A stretch of 64,000 bases of DNA from Sodiomyces alkalinus F11 (lineage: Eukaryota > Ascomycota > Sordariomycetes > Glomerellales > Plectosphaerellaceae). Below are positions 44,177 to 58,090 of this stretch, in pieces. A model generated the notes under the pieces. It did no database searches. It worked only from the letters and a program-made list of their open reading frames with translations, and was not told the origin of the DNA. Numbering within the stretch: position 1 is the first letter of the stretch; the number at the start of each line of letters is the position of its first letter. The stretch lies in NCBI RefSeq assembly GCF_003711515.1, contig NW_021167086.1:502330-566329 (forward strand), in the 5' to 3' direction. Position numbers and translations under genes: made by a program.

Positions 44177-47100
44177 ATCCTGACCCTTTTTTTAACCTCT
44201 ATGGAGCACGGGTAGATACATATACACTCCGAGAACGGACTTGCCAGATATTCCGGCGGGAACGCCGCGTGTCTGCTGAGACAGCCCTTTTGTCTCACAT
44301 TCCAGAGAAGGCTTTGTAGATGACTTGGTCGTACCTCATCACTCACTGGGCTGCCCCTTGAAGGCGTTGTGAGGGGAGAACCCGGATCCCGTCAGGTGGA
44401 GACTTCAGCCCAATGCCGGGAAGCAATTACACACTGGTATACTGTATGGCGCTATCTCCATAAGGTAGGTACTGTGTATACTTACCCCATACATCGGAGC
44501 TCTTATTGCTGTCGCTGTTCCACTGGTACGATTATTTGGTATAATCCTGACAACTTCCTTCCTCTGCTATGCACAGTCTATCCACACTGTGCCTTGTATA
44601 TCCCAGAGAAATCCGCAGACAGCTCCGAAGAAAGAGCTCATGGTAGCTGGGCATTTGCACTACGGAGTATTTGGCACAGGAGCATGGTGTAGGAGAATGA
44701 AGCCCCGCCCGCCCTAATTAGGTAAGGTAAGGTAGGTACCTTATCTTCCAGCTACAACGTATGTACCTTTGAGTATCTCAAACCTCTAGCAATACATACA
44801 ACATCGTCCCGCGCACGGGCCAACAAATCTCAATACCAAGTCCACCTCCAACCTCCCCATCTCGGCGTGGATATCTATAGCAAACACACGCATAATCAGT
44901 TATATTTCATCTCCAGCCAACAGATAAGAACAGAAGAAAAAAGGAAAGGGAAATTATCTCGGATTCGTCGTCGGCCATTCGAGGAAACAGGGCAGATAAA
45001 TTATTTGGGTTAAAACATGGAGATCTGCGCGATCTCCTATCCCCAAACATATGGGAAATTTTACGGATATTAATCACTACCCAGCGGTCAAAGGAGACGT
45101 TACAACCCCCCCTTGGACATTATCCTCGACCGACCATGCTCCTCGGCAGTGCTCTTCGCTTCTGGGCTCTCGTCCACGATACAGGCGTCCCACCTCCGTG
45201 CCTTACTCCTTCTGTCTCCTCTCGACATGCAGAGGGGAAGCCCAAGCCCCCGACGTCACAGCGACCGGTCGAGCCTTTTTTGACACCCCCGCAAAATGGA
45301 CACATGCACAACATGTGCACTTGACTCCCTTCAGGCAGTTCAAGCCTTCTTCGTCTCCGAACTATCTCACTCATCTTCTCGAGTGTGCAGATATGCTACT
45401 GATGGACCGTAAATATGTTAGGGTAACCAGCTGCTTGTCCTCGTTTCCCTGCCCCTCGCGTCTTAGTCGGCGACAACGACGGAGCAAGCCTTATCCTTAT
45501 CGCTTTTCCTTTGTTTCCTACCTACCTGCATCTACCGAGTAGTTTCCTTACGATGCCGACAAATGCAGGATATGCTCCCAAGTTTTATGACGGTATACCA
45601 GCATGATAGAAAAACAGTTTCCCACCAAGAGCTGCCCCTGGTTATCGTGGTCCCAATGTGATGCATACGCGAAGTGCGAAGTACTTAATTCGTCGACGGA
45701 CGTGACAGTAACACAATACAATACAGCAAGGAATACCCCGCGCAGTGGGAGGAGGAGGAGATAATTATCACACGGCCGGTTCAAGGGTCTCATGCCTAAG
45801 ACAATTAAATATATTAATTACTTCGATCATGGAGTAGGGCTTACAAATTGACCAGCACTCAGAGGGCCCCCATGCAACGTGACGTGACAGCTACGGTTCT
45901 TGGATGGAACTCTACCCCACGGCACCCGCATCTTGCCATTCCCATGCGTCCCTTGAATGCGGACAATATCGTGGCAATCTGAGGCTGATTGATTTTCGTC
46001 GATACCACCGTTAGGGGGCCTTCTTAAGTCTAGTAGGAACGACTCCTACGTAGTTCGGTGTGTTCTGTCGTCTATAGCTCACTGGACCTTCTCGCCTGAA
46101 GCTGGAGGATCTTGAGCATTCTGGCCCCCAGCCCATCCCAGCGGGTTCTTCTCACTCGGTACCTATTCTCTGCCATATACACGTCTCCCATACAACGATA
46201 TGCCATCGACCCCCTTAATAACCCCTTCTCACCCGCCCAATGGACTTTAACTACGAGGGCAAAACGGGTCCGATAATCCCCCCCGACGCCGGGACACCAA
46301 GGGAGACTTCTTACGCATTTGATTGGAGACGTTTCTTCGCCAAGAAGAAAGCAGAAGAATAAAAAGGCCCAGTTCTTCCGAGTCCCATAGAAAAAGCTCG
46401 GTAGCATGAGTCGGATGAAAGCGAGCACCCCGTTCATCGGGGAGACGGACGATCCAACACATTCGGCGACCTGGCTTCCTTGTCGACAGAGGATGCCAAA
46501 TTTTCGGTGGAGCAGACCCCTATTCTCCCATCCCTTCAAACCATGTGAAGTTGATTCGCCTCATAGTCTCATCTCCCTCATTGTCTGTCCCCGCTGCCAT
46601 CTTCGTGACTTTGNNNNNNNNNNNNNNNNNNNNNNNNNNNNNNNNNNNNNNNNNNNNNNNNNNNNNNNNNNNNNNNNNNNNNNNNNNNNNNNNNNNNNNN
46701 NNNNNNNNNNNNNNNNNNNNNNNNNNNNNNNNNNNNNNNNNNNNNNNNNNNNNNNNNNNNNNNNNNNNNNNNNNNNNNNNNNNNNNNNNNNNNNNNNNNN
46801 NNNNNNNNNNNNNNNNNNNNNNNNNNNNNNNNNNNNNNNNNNNNNNNNNNNNNNNNNNNNNNNNNNNNNNNNNNNNNNNNNNNNNNNNNNNNNNNNNNNN
46901 NNNNNNNNNNNNNNNNNNNNNNNNNNNNNNNNNNNNNNNNNNNNNNNNNNNNNNNNNNNNNNNNNNNNNNNNNNNNNNNNNNNNNNNNNNNNNNNNNNNN
47001 NNNNNNNNNNNNNNNNNNNNNNNNNNNNNNNNNNNNNNNNNNNNNNNNNNNNNNNNNNNNNNNNNNNNNNNNNNNNNNNNNNNNNNNNNNNNNNNNNNNN

Positions 47101-47774
47101 NNNNNNNNNNNNNNNNNNNNNNNNNNNNNNNNNNNNNNNNNNNNNNNNNNNNNNNNNNNNNNNNNNNNNNNNNNNNNNNNNNNNNNNNNNNNNNNNNNNN
47201 NNNNNNNNNNNNNNNNNNNNNNNNNNNNNNNNNNNNNNNNNNNNNNNNNNNNNNNNNNNNNNNNNNNNNNNNNNNNNNNNNNNNNNNNNNNNNNNNNNNN
47301 NNNNNNNNNNNNNNNNNNNNNNNNNNNNNNNNNNNNNNNNNNNNNNNNNNNNNNNNNNNNNNNNNNNNNNNNNNNNNNNNNNNNNNNNNNNNNNNNNNNN
47401 NNNNNNNNNNNNNNNNNNNNNNNNNNNNNNNNNNNNNNNNNNNNNNNNNNNNNNNNNNNNNNNNNNNNNNNNNNNNNNNNNNNNNNNNNNNNNNNNNNNN
47501 NNNNNNNNNNNNNNNNNNNNNNNNNNNNNNNNNNNNNNNNNNNNNNNNNNNNNNNNNNNNNNNNNNNNTCATCCCTGTAGTCAACAGAACATGCTTCCCA
47601 TGCGCTCGCTTATGTACCCACCGAACCATCATGGAATGTCAATTTACCAGAAAGAGCTCCAGCCCGTCCTCCCGCCACCCCATTCATGCCGTAAAAAAAA
47701 TACAACACACACACGACTCTGGATGTGTCCATCATCTTCCGAGCCTGCTAAAGTCATTCCTTGCCTGCCTCTCT
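44177..47774. other. Gene-poor region with assembly gap
   Basis: Ordinary-composition DNA between the repeat island and the Munc13-like gene. Short frames are present but none has a family signature. GGTAAGGTAGGTACC-type motifs occur near 44720-44745. The 955-base run of N at 46614-47568 hides unknown sequence, so a small gene there cannot be excluded. Confidence 0.5.
46614..47568. other. Assembly gap (955 N)
   Basis: Unbroken run of N. Apparent open frames through it are artefacts. Confidence 0.99.
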
Positions 47775-50700
47775 TCAGCGCCTAGGAGAAGACCGCGCGC
47801 TTGCCGCACTCCCCGTGGCCCATCCCTGATGAACGCTGTTCCTCACAATCATAGCCGCAGCCGTGGCCGCCGACTGCCGCTCCTTCTGCCGGCTGCGGTC
47901 CTTGAGGTACCACGTCGCCTCGGGTCGCATGCGGAGAATGCGCAGGATCATGTCGTCGTTGGGGTCCGCCTGCGCCTCCTTGCGCTTCTCCTCCTTGGCC
48001 CGCCGCATCGTCCCCAGGTTACGGCTCATCATGATGCTCTTCCCGCGCCGGATCGTGCCCATGCTCCCGAACGCCGCCGCCCCCGTCGTGGGAGCCGGGC
48101 CCAGGGACACCGGCGCCGAGAGCCGGCTGTGCTGCATGAGCGCCTGCTGCGCCCGCTGTGCCGTAGCCGCCGCTATGCGCTCCGACTCGCGGATTAGGTT
48201 GTTGGTATCCTCGAAGTAGAAGAAGTTGAGCGTCGCCAGCTCGTGCCACTTAGGCGACTTGAGGTCGTTCTGTAAGACGCCCAGCTCCGCTCCCGTCTCG
48301 TCCTTGGCGTTGAAGAACTTGAAGAGCGTGTCCAGCCAAATGTACACCGTGTCCATCTCCTTCTGGCTGAGTTGTCGCTGCTCCGATGGCTTGTCCGACA
48401 AGGGCGGCACCAGAAGGCCCTCGACGGCCAGGAGGACCTCCTTCCAGAGGCGAAGCATGACGGACCGCATCGTGTCTTTCGTCAATGTCTGACTCATGAC
48501 GGAAAAGTTGTCGAAGAAGTAGTCGCAGAGAGGCCCCAGTGAGTCTTCGATGTCTTGCCGTGTCAGCACTACCGGCATCGTCGAAGCCCTCTTCTTCCAA
48601 AGGCTCGTCACAGACGCGCCGATGCCACCGCTCTTGAGAAGGTTTCGGAGCGTCTCAAGCGAAATGGTCGCGTTGATCTGGTCCCGAAGCTACCATGGAT
48701 TGCCTGTTAGCGTACGCTTTTCAAATCTCGGCAAAAAACATAAAAAAGCATGGAGGACCAAGATCGGATCTCACCTTGTCAGTAATCTTCCGGACCATGG
48801 ACTGTTCAGTGCGTTTCAAGTCCCTGAATGCCTTGCCAAACTGGAACTCAATGTCGTCTCGCTCGCCTTCCATGCTGATCTTCACCAGGAGCCTGCCCTG
48901 GGAGTCAAGGTCGAGCCAGACTTCTCGGGGGATGTAGTCGCTAAAGTGCAGCGGGTCTAGCTTAAATGACGTCCGCCCAACGTAGTCGTGATCCCCGAAC
49001 ATGTCGTCGTCCCATATCGTGGCGAGGATGGTGATCGGCGCCGTTACCGTGATGTCTATGGTCTCATCCCAACGCGGATTCAAGTTCTTACGGATGACTC
49101 TAGTTTTGTGAAGACGATTCTGGCACTCGTCCACCAGGACGACGTAAGGATCACTGAATCCGTTCGTGTCGCACACCTTGAGGTCCTCGGCCTCCACGAC
49201 CTTGACCGTAAAGTTATACTTGTTGGGTTTCCTGGGCTGCGCTTTGGGACCTTCCACCTGACGGATGATCTCGGCACACATATCCACATTTATTGACCTT
49301 TCCAGCTTATCGAGCTCTTGCTTGGCGTACTCGATATTGTTGAGCATGACAAAAACCTGGTCGGGATGTTAGAATGATCTTTTTACGACTTAATGGACCC
49401 TGGGCAGGATGGGTTCGTTACGCACCTGTGAGTTGAAGTTGTAAGGGGTGGGCTTCTCCTTGGAGTTCCAGGCATCTTTGGCATACTTGAGGAACTTTTC
49501 CTGTGCTGTCCGAGACGCGGTGGCGAGCTCCTCGGGCGAGGGCCGGTCCATATCTGCGGCGAAAATCTTACTGACCAGCTCGCAGTACTTTTCGATCCCC
49601 ACAGCGAACGAATGAGCCAGCCGCGTCATGAAGCGGGCGTGATGATACTCGTTCTCCCAGTGCAGATCCTCGATCTGGGCAGCTGTTTGCCTAAACAGCA
49701 TGAACAGGTCGACAATGGAAACGCTGTGCCGTTCGGCATCTAGAGGCGGTTGGTCCGCATTCGAAGGCCTAACTCCGAAGTTGTCTTGCTTGATGGCATT
49801 CTCGACGAACTCTTGCATTCTACCCTCTGTGGTCTTAATCCACCTCCACACGAAGCCTTCCAGTAAAGCCTCGACGTCGAATGCGAAGGGCTGGTTTGGT
49901 AGGTACTGGCGGTGGTGGCCACGCAGCGTCACAAGCTCTCGGTACAAGTCGAACCCGTCCTGGATGTCAATCTCCTCTCCATTAGTTTGGGCGGTCTCAA
50001 TGGACTTTGCGATGATATGTTCTGCGTCTTTTTCGAACAACGGAAGCGTACTCTCCACGAGTATGGCCAGTGGCCTCACCCCCATGATTTCCGGCGCGTT
50101 CCTGTACCGCTTTTGGATCTTGGTAATGCGGCTGACCACCAGCTTGCCCATCTCCACAACATGGCAGAATTGCCACGCCGCGGCGTCATCTGGCAATTTA
50201 GCCTCGACGATGGCCGTATAGAGTTCCTGTGCAGATCTCCGGAGCCGTTCGCTGACCTGGGTAGCAAAGTCCTCCATTTGCCCAGACCGCGGCGAGAAAC
50301 CGGGGTCATTTTGGACGTGGTTTTCGAGGAGGTGCATAACCATCCCGATATTGGGAGGACTTTGGCCGTAGCATCCTTGGAGCTGATCGTAGAGATCCCG
50401 CAAGAGCGCATCATGAAGGAGTTGCAATGTGTGCTGATGGGCGGCGTAATCGTGGAGCGTCCAGAGTGACCGGTCGATCCCGGTGAGCCCAACGGCATAC
50501 TGCTCAATGTGAGGAGGCTTCTTGAATTCCGTTCCCGCGCTCTTGACAAAGTCCAAGCAGATGGCCAGCTCATCCACCCCTATTCTATGATCGAGGAAAC
50601 GCCTGGATGCTACTTCTAGGAACGCGACCAGCCTCGAGAACTGAGGCACCCGCCAGTATACACAGAGCTCGACCAGAAATTCCACGGTGTGTTTGGATAA

Positions 50701-52038
50701 CGGTGCATACGGTAGCTCGGGGTCTGAATTGCGATGATCATGATCCATACAGTAAGAGAGGATCGATTTATAGAAAGCCCGGGGATCTGGGGGTATGAAC
50801 GTGTACGTAGGGTCGTCAACGGTCCGGATTGTGCTCGGGGCATCGTCCAGCGATAGGGAGCTTAGGCTTAGGGAATGGTCGAGCGTGGGACTCGAATAAT
50901 CGCCACTGGCGATGGCTCTGCCCAGGTCAGCATATGCTTGATCGTCCCCATAAAATGACTGCGGTCGTCCTGGTAAAGGTTTGCTATCGAGGCCCGTAGA
51001 TGCCGAGGCGGACGAGGAGGAGGCTTTGGCCAGTTCAGGCTTCGCTGTGAGGATGTCGAGGAGTATCTGTGAGAGATGAGGTGCCTCCGACCGCTTCCAC
51101 GCCTCGAACGCCTCGTCTAGGTCGAAGTCCTGCTTGCGCAACGCGCCGGTGGCAGCGGAATTCAACCTGTGCTGGTATGCCTTGAGATCCTGCAGAGCAG
51201 CCTTCTCGGTCCAGATCGACATGTGGGCATCGATATCAGCCTGTGCATCGGCGGGCTGGCGGTCGAAGATGCGCGACACGAGCAAGACCATGGGCATATC
51301 CTTGACGTCGTGGCTGATGGGAACAGTGACCTCGATCATTATGCCGCCGTTTTGGCCGGTGACAGCGGCTAGGTTCTGGTCGTTGGTGAGGAGCTTGTTC
51401 TCCAGGGTGCCGAGGCGGCTCATGAGCTCGGGCCTGTCCCGATCCGCCCCATTCTCACGAAGCATATGGGAGACCAAACGCACAAACAGAGCGATGTGTC
51501 GGTCGGCTAATAGTTTCGAGGAGTCGTCGTGCGCGGAACCGTTGTGGGCGGCGGTCGACTGGGCCGCTTTGCGAGCGGAGGAGTAAAACATGAGGATGTA
51601 GGGCTCAATCTTCCTGTCCTTATCCACCGACTTTTGGAACGCCCTCTCGGTGAAGGAGTTGAAGGCGAGCGCAAAGCTCCTCTTGACGGCCGGATCGTTA
51701 TAGCCTGGTAGCGGGGACGTGCCCTGGAGAACCTCTTTCATCTTCTTTTCCAAGTCGGGGCGAAAACCATGGGGCAGTCTGACGCTGCCCGAGGCGAATT
51801 GGCCGATTAAGGCGCTGGAGTTCTGCCGCTCAACGGGTTTCGGCGCCGGGACCCATTGTTTTCGCTTCGTCGGTGGCTGCAATAGATGATTGAGGTAGGC
51901 GATGCGGAGGGCGAAGGAGTAAGCTTCGTCGTAGCTGACAGTCTGCTGTTGGGCTCGGGAAGACGCCCTCGACCGGGTAGTGCTCCTGCTGCTATCGAGG
52001 CGACGATGCAGGTAAGAACGGGTTGAGGCAGATGACAT
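47775..52038 (-). CDS. Munc13-like MUN/MHD and C2-domain protein, three exons
   Basis: Probable vesicle-priming or membrane-traffic factor of the fungal Munc13-like group (fission yeast Ync13 type). Exons 52038-49426, 49356-48775 and 48689-47775 keep phase and give 1369 residues. Exon 1 carries a Ser/Arg-rich N-terminus and the long helical MUN/MHD region. Exon 2 encodes a C2 domain (about residues 905-1010): YNFTVKVVEAEDLKV, the Ca2+-loop motif DTNGFSDPYVVLVDE, NLNPRWDETIDI and IWDDDMFGDHDYVG, so the acidic Ca2+ ligands are kept. Exon 3 holds a second helical MHD part (QDIEDSLGPLCDYFFDN) and a basic, Ala/Arg-rich tail. The start MSSASTRSYL is preferred to an in-frame upstream Met because the upstream residues are low-quality and unlike the family. 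Confidence 0.9.
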
Positions 52039-54371
52039 AGTGAGATGAGTAGCAGGATGGTGAGGGTGACCGGAGAAGGAATTAACACAAGGCGTCGAGG
52101 GACGATTGCGGACGAGAGTTGACCTCCCTGGCGGCCACTGCCGCGCAGTGTACGGAGCTGGAGCTTCGATGAAGAGCAAGGGAGGGACCTATAACGTCGT
52201 GAGAATAGGGTGTCGGAGCTGTCGGCTTCGCGAATATGGCTCAACAAAGGAAGCACGGGGTATATTCTGGACGGAGGGTTTGGTGGCTTTCATTCACGGA
52301 GGAGACGCGTTGTCAAGCTGGTGACGTTGGGCGATGGTGATGGGAGGTCCTAGGGTGAGGTACGACCCAAGCAAGATGATGGTAGGGAGTCCCCGACGGA
52401 CGGAGCAGGTAATTACAGGTACCTTAGGTACCTCCGTAGGGTACACGTACATAAGGTACCTTAGTGACACGCGCCCCCACCCGCTGCTGGCACAACGCAG
52501 CATTTCAGCCAATGGACCTGCCGACTGCTTGAAGGTCTGTGGCAGCAACGGCAGGGGTTCTTCGGTACTCCTACCCCCCAGGTGCTAATAAACTTAGCTG
52601 ACCGAACAGCAACAACGTCATGATGAGTGTGCGCATGTCAATACCGCCAAATCCCTTCTTCGTACATCCATGCGAGAACCGAAATGAGCCCCAAGTCGCA
52701 ACTCGCTTAAAATCGATTGCCTTTGGAAGAACAACTATCATGCTACACGAATTGGCAACGGCTAACAAGCGTATTCATGCGATGGTGAGGATCAAACCTG
52801 CTATCCAAACGAAATTTGTATCCGTCTTGGAACTCCCTTCAACGAATATTCACCTATTGACGGGAATAAAAGAATGCGATGTAAAATCACGAAACGATCC
52901 ATTGACCGAAGCTTCGTAGCCCGAGTTAGTTATATCAGTACGACTTTTCACCTGCGGCTGTCCTTGAAATTGAGGCGATTCCTAGGTACGGTACGTGTAC
53001 AAGAAATGAGGGTGTTTCAGGGGAGCAGCAGCGTCACGCGCAACACGTAAGAAAGTATCTCTGTCTGATTGGCAAGCGCCTTGGTGGGGTATTTACAATG
53101 CAGTACATAGGAGGTACTACATGCGGAGTACTTTGGTAGTCATTCATATGCGTGGTATCACCAGCTAGGTACGGGTATGTACAGAAAGTGTATGTACGTA
53201 CATGTGCTTAAATCGTTCCTGCCTCCCACACCCCTAACTGCTTGGTCCGTTGTGTCACCACCACAACCAGTTGAACCCTAGAGTCAGATTCTCCACGAAC
53301 TCAACCCCATCCTCCATTCCCCATCTCATCGGCTTACACTTCGAGCTTCCCACTACCGATTTACCCATTCAACCGACGTCACCTGCATCCGTCAGTCGGA
53401 ACTTTCAAACACGACACCGGGTACACGCTAATGAACCTCTACTAACATGGAGTGCTGACGCCTGGCCTGGACAAACAACAGAAACACAGAAGGAGGCTGT
53501 GTTCCGACTCACGAGGCAGGAAACTGAAGCCCACCACCTCAGTGCCCGTGCCCACCACCGAACCGTTACCCGGCAGATAGGTACAACAGTCACTAAAAGT
53601 ATCTACAGTACCCCTCTTCTACTATCGGCTCTTCTTTTCGCCTCTTTCCTCGATTTGCGACTGTGACTCGGCTCAACTTTTTTTTCCTCTCCTTCTTCTT
53701 TGTCCAACTCGACTTCACCCAGCCCTATTTGATCTCAGTGCCGGATCTCCTTATTTCGGCTGCCTTGATCTGAACACCACGGAATCCATCCCCACTTTCC
53801 TTCGGAGGGACACCGTGTAGCCTCTTCCACTTCTTCATCCATCTTCCTGACAGGGCAGACATGCCGCAGCCAAGCTTTCTGCCAGTACTCGTACCATCGC
53901 CAGCACAATCAGCATCACAGGTCTTGATCACCGTTACTACACCATTTCCGTCTTCGACCTTCTATTAGCCTCTCTCCCTTTTTAATTCTTTTTTTCCCCT
54001 TTCACTACAGGCAACACTCTCAACCCCCCACATGCCCTTGAGATAGTGACTTGCCAGTCCTTCGTCACTTTGTCCTCCCCACCAACCCCAAGCCATCGCC
54101 TTTGTGCACCTGCCACGGTCCTTAAACCTCCTTGTTTCGACTGCGTGCACATCTGATGCGGCTGATGGCCCACTGTTCACATCTTGGGTCACATTCACGA
54201 CATCCGCGCGCTTGCCTCTGCACCAACTTTACTTCAATTGTGCTACGTTTTCTTTGCGACCAAGATTCCACACCATAATATCCCCCACCGCTTTCCCACC
54301 TCTATAATCACTTTGATTAACGTCTCTTCTCACTGGCTCTGTCCATTGCCTTCTTTTATGGTCGCCTCAAC
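52039..54371. other. Divergent intergenic region, Munc13-like and ArfGAP genes
   Basis: No gene is seen in 2.3 kb between two divergent starts. It contains GGTACCTTAGGTACC at about 52418-52462, GTAC motifs at 52985-53205, and a pyrimidine-rich stretch (about 53640-54350) that is probably the long 5' UTR of the ArfGAP gene. Confidence 0.55.
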
Positions 54372-57300
54372 ATGGGTAACGTTAGCAGTCGCCCCGATGA
54401 AGGGGCAGCTCTCTATCTGAGAGACCAGAATAGACGTAGGCATACCTTTGCTTTCCTACCTCTACTATGTGCGCGCGCTGAGCTGACTTTCATACCTTCT
54501 TTCCTCTGCTTTAGTCTTGATATCGTCATTAGTCATTTCCAACCCGCGCTCCGGCTCGTCAATCCAAATAACTCCCAACGCTTTCCCTGCCTCTCGAGTC
54601 ACCGTTTCCCGTCCCACAGGCGAGACTGCCCCCATAGAATTCATCCAAGTGAGTATGCACCCAAGAAACACTAGTTCATTTCTTGGTCGACCGACCGGGC
54701 TAACATTCGCGGCTACAGGACACAGATCAATCGAATCCTAGCGCGGGCCCGAACTTCATCCTCAAGCTCAACAGCGACGACGAGCTCGTCTTTACCTTCT
54801 CCTTCATCACTCGCCAGGCACAGCAACTTGTCCAGACCGCCAACGATGCCCCCGAAACCCTTGCACCTCTTGATACCCACATCAGCAGCCTCACCTACGT
54901 CTACGCCTCCACATCGCGCGAGGTTGAGAACCTGGTGACCCGCGAATTCCATGCAGACCCCAATCTCCATAAGAACGCCAATGTCGAGCTTGTGGGCGAT
55001 TACTCTACAGGTGGTAGTCCTTCCGTCACATTCGAATGGACATGGAAGTGGAAACCGCCTAAGAACTTCGAGGATAAGGGAGGTGGTTGGAGGAATTCGT
55101 GTAGCGTGCGTATAATCTGCAAACTTCTTTTCTTCTCTGCCTTGTCTCACTTCTGACACGATAAACGGACAGTTCGTCGAATACGATTCTCGCGCCCACC
55201 GCCTGCACACCCTTGCGAGTTTCTCTTACTGGGTAGCGAGTGAGTTCTCGACACCCTCCGCCGCACTTGCATCTGAGAACGGCCAGACTTTATATGCTAA
55301 TGTCTTTCAGATACCTCGTCACCCATGAGCCACCCAAACTCTCCTTCGCCGCTCTTCCACCTCGCCCCGCCTCCCAAGATCCGTGTAGCATCTTCCCAAT
55401 CTGTCGACTCCCGTATCAGTAACATCGAGTTGGAGGAACCAGGCTCGCCCGTTTCTGCCGCTGGATCGCAGGTGCCTCTGACGGCCGTACAGCAGCCCCT
55501 TCCGCCTCCTCCACAAGAGCCAGTCAAGGTTGATGTGGCGTGCCCTAAACCTGGCGACGACAACGTCACCATCAGCGACGACGGGCCGGTTTTCCGAGCC
55601 ACCATCAAGGCCTTGGAACAAAAGACGGGGAATATGCGGGTGCAAATGAAGCGCGTTCTGAAGAAAGCTGAGCAGGCGCAGGAAGCCCAGACGGAAGCGA
55701 CCGCGAGATTCGAGTCTTTTATGGAGGCACTACGCGAGGCGGCATCCACAAACGCAAATGCAGTGCAGCCTGCGATCGACCACTACTTCAACAAGATTGC
55801 CAAGGAAATCTTGGAATATGAACAGAAGAATGCGCGCTGCCTGCAGAAAATCGTGATCGAGCCTCTGAGCAAGGTCTACACGTTCGACATAAAACAGGCC
55901 GAGAACAAGAAAAGGGATTTTGAAGAGGAGAGCAAGGACTACTATGCATATCTTTCTCGTTATCTCGGCCAGCGGCACGACTCGGTCAAGGCCAAGAAAC
56001 TTGCCGAAAGTGATACGAAATATCAAGCGAAGCGTCGCACGTTTGAACTAAGACGCTTCGACTACTCCAGCTTCATGCAGGACTTGCACGGCGGCCGCAA
56101 GGAGCAGGAGGTTCTCTCCCATCTCACGCGATATGCCGACGCGCAGGCGAGGGGCTTTCTTGACACAGCCAAAAAGATCGAAGCCCTGCTTCCGCAACTG
56201 GAGGCCCTCACCAACGAGGTTCACGAGGCAGACAAAGAATTCCAGTACCAAAGACGCGAGCGCGAGGAGAAGAGGCGGCTGCTCGAAAAAGGGAACCACC
56301 CGTATTCGGATCCCGATCTGACATCGCCGCCTCCCGCGGGCAACGCGTACACTTCCGTTGTCAATGGCCAGAATGCCTCGACCTCAGACAGCGAGCTGGG
56401 CCGGGCCGACAGCACCAGTTCTCAGCTCAGGACGGGTGTCGCCACCGGCGCCAACGCATCATCAGCTGTAGGGGCTGCCGAGCTGTCCAGATCGCCAGGT
56501 AGTGTCGGCGCTTCAAACCTCGGGAGCCCCGCTGCGGCATCCAAGTTCAAGGGCATACGTGACTTAGAGGAAAGAGATCACGCTCAGCTGGTGATCGCAG
56601 ACAGGAATAACTCGCAGCGAAAAGAAGGCCTCCTATGGGCCATGAGCAGGCCGGGAAGTCATGTAGACCCGCGCAACTTGAACAAGCAGGGCTGGCACAA
56701 GTTCGTCTTTTTCCCTTCCCCGGAGATGTTCTGTCCTTGATCGCCCAGCTTTTGCTAACGATTTCCTAGGTTCTGGATTGTTCTTGATCAGGGAAAACTC
56801 TCCGAGTACAGCAATTGGAAGCAGAAGCTCGATCTACACATGGATCCCATCGATCTTAGAATGGCGTCAGTACGAGAAGCCCGCAATGCGGAGCGTCGTT
56901 TTTGCTTTGAGGTCATCACGCCCCAGTACAAACGCGTGTATCAAGCCACATCGGAGGAGGACATGAACAGCTGGATTACGTCGATCAACAACGCTTTGCA
57001 AAGTGCGGTAGAAGGGCGTCTGCTCGAGAAGCCTGGCCTATCGCCGCCACCTTCCAGCGGCGGTTCGAGCAGCCTCAAGAGGGACATTGGGTCCATTTTG
57101 ACCGGTAAGGGGCCGTCGGGACATGGTAACCATCACGCGAGCGCGACTACGAGCACCGGTAGCGGCACGCCGGCTCGGCGTATCACAGTGGGCGGGAGGC
57201 CGGCCACATCGCGCGCACCTAGCTCCGGCTACGACGACAACCCAGACAAGCTGCTTCAGATGCTGCGCAATAACGACCAAGGCAACTGTTGGTGTGTGGA

Positions 57301-58090
57301 CTGCGGGTCCGGGGCCAAGGTCGAATGGGTCTCGATCAACCTGGCTGTCATCCTCTGCATTGAGTGCAGCGGCATTCACCGATCCCTGGGCACGCACATC
57401 AGCAAAGTGAGGTCTCTCACGCTCGACATCACGTCCTTCACGCCCGATATTGTCGAGTTGCTGCTTCTCGTTGGTAACCGGGTTGCGAACATGGTATGGG
57501 AAGCCAAGCTCGACCCGGCGGTCAAGCCGGGGCCGCAGGCAACCCGAGAGCAGCGGCTCAGGTTTATCACGGCCAAGTACGTGGACAGGGCATTTGTGGA
57601 GCCCCTATCGCCTACGCTGTCACGGTACGCAACGGCGGAGGAGACGCTCCTGGCAGGAATCAAGAAGAACGAGATACAGCAGGTCATCTACGCGCTGGCA
57701 CTGAAGGCGAACCCGAATGCTACGGACAAGTCACGAGGCACACATGCGGTATTCCTGGCGCTGGCCGCAGCCGACCCGGCATCGCCTTCTCCGCCCGGAG
57801 GTCAACAGCCCGAGCCTGACAAGCCGGTCTCGTTTCCGGTAGCGGAATTGTTGATGCAGAACGGGGCGGAGATGCCAGCCAGCATGCCGGCATTCCCGCT
57901 GAGCCGTAGGGCCCAGATGTACGTGGAGCAGAAGAGGGGCCGGGCGAGCGGATTTGCGGGCGACTCGGTGGGGACTCTGCGGCCGAATCTAAGCGTGAGT
58001 GAGCGGTACCAGCAGGAGAAGGAAGCGAGGCTGCAGAAGAGAGTGAGCGCTGGCGGGCGTCTGGCTAAGAGCCCAATTCCGGAGAGGTAG
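54372..58090 (+). CDS. BAR-PH-ArfGAP protein, six exons
   Basis: Predicted GTPase-activating protein for Arf, acting at curved membranes in Golgi or endosomal traffic. Exons are 54372-54435, 54515-54648, 54719-55105, 55173-55239, 55311-56700 and 56770-58090, all in phase, for 1120 residues. The start MGNVSSRP suits N-myristoylation. A conserved N-terminal module (about 20-215) precedes a long helical BAR region (about 300-545). A PH domain follows (KEGLLWAMSRPG to EEDMNSWITSINNAL, about 645-756), split by the last intron. The ArfGAP zinc finger is complete: Cys855, Cys858, Cys876, Cys879 and the catalytic Arg884 in SGIHRSLGTH, spaced CX2CX17CX2CX4R. The C-terminus has ankyrin-like and coiled segments. 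The last donor is GTTCGT, an uncommon but valid GT site. It resembles fission yeast Csx2/Cnt6 and animal ACAPs. Confidence 0.92.

Noticed and set aside
46406..48197. Long frames spanning the N run
   Set aside because: They exist only because N carries no stop codons.
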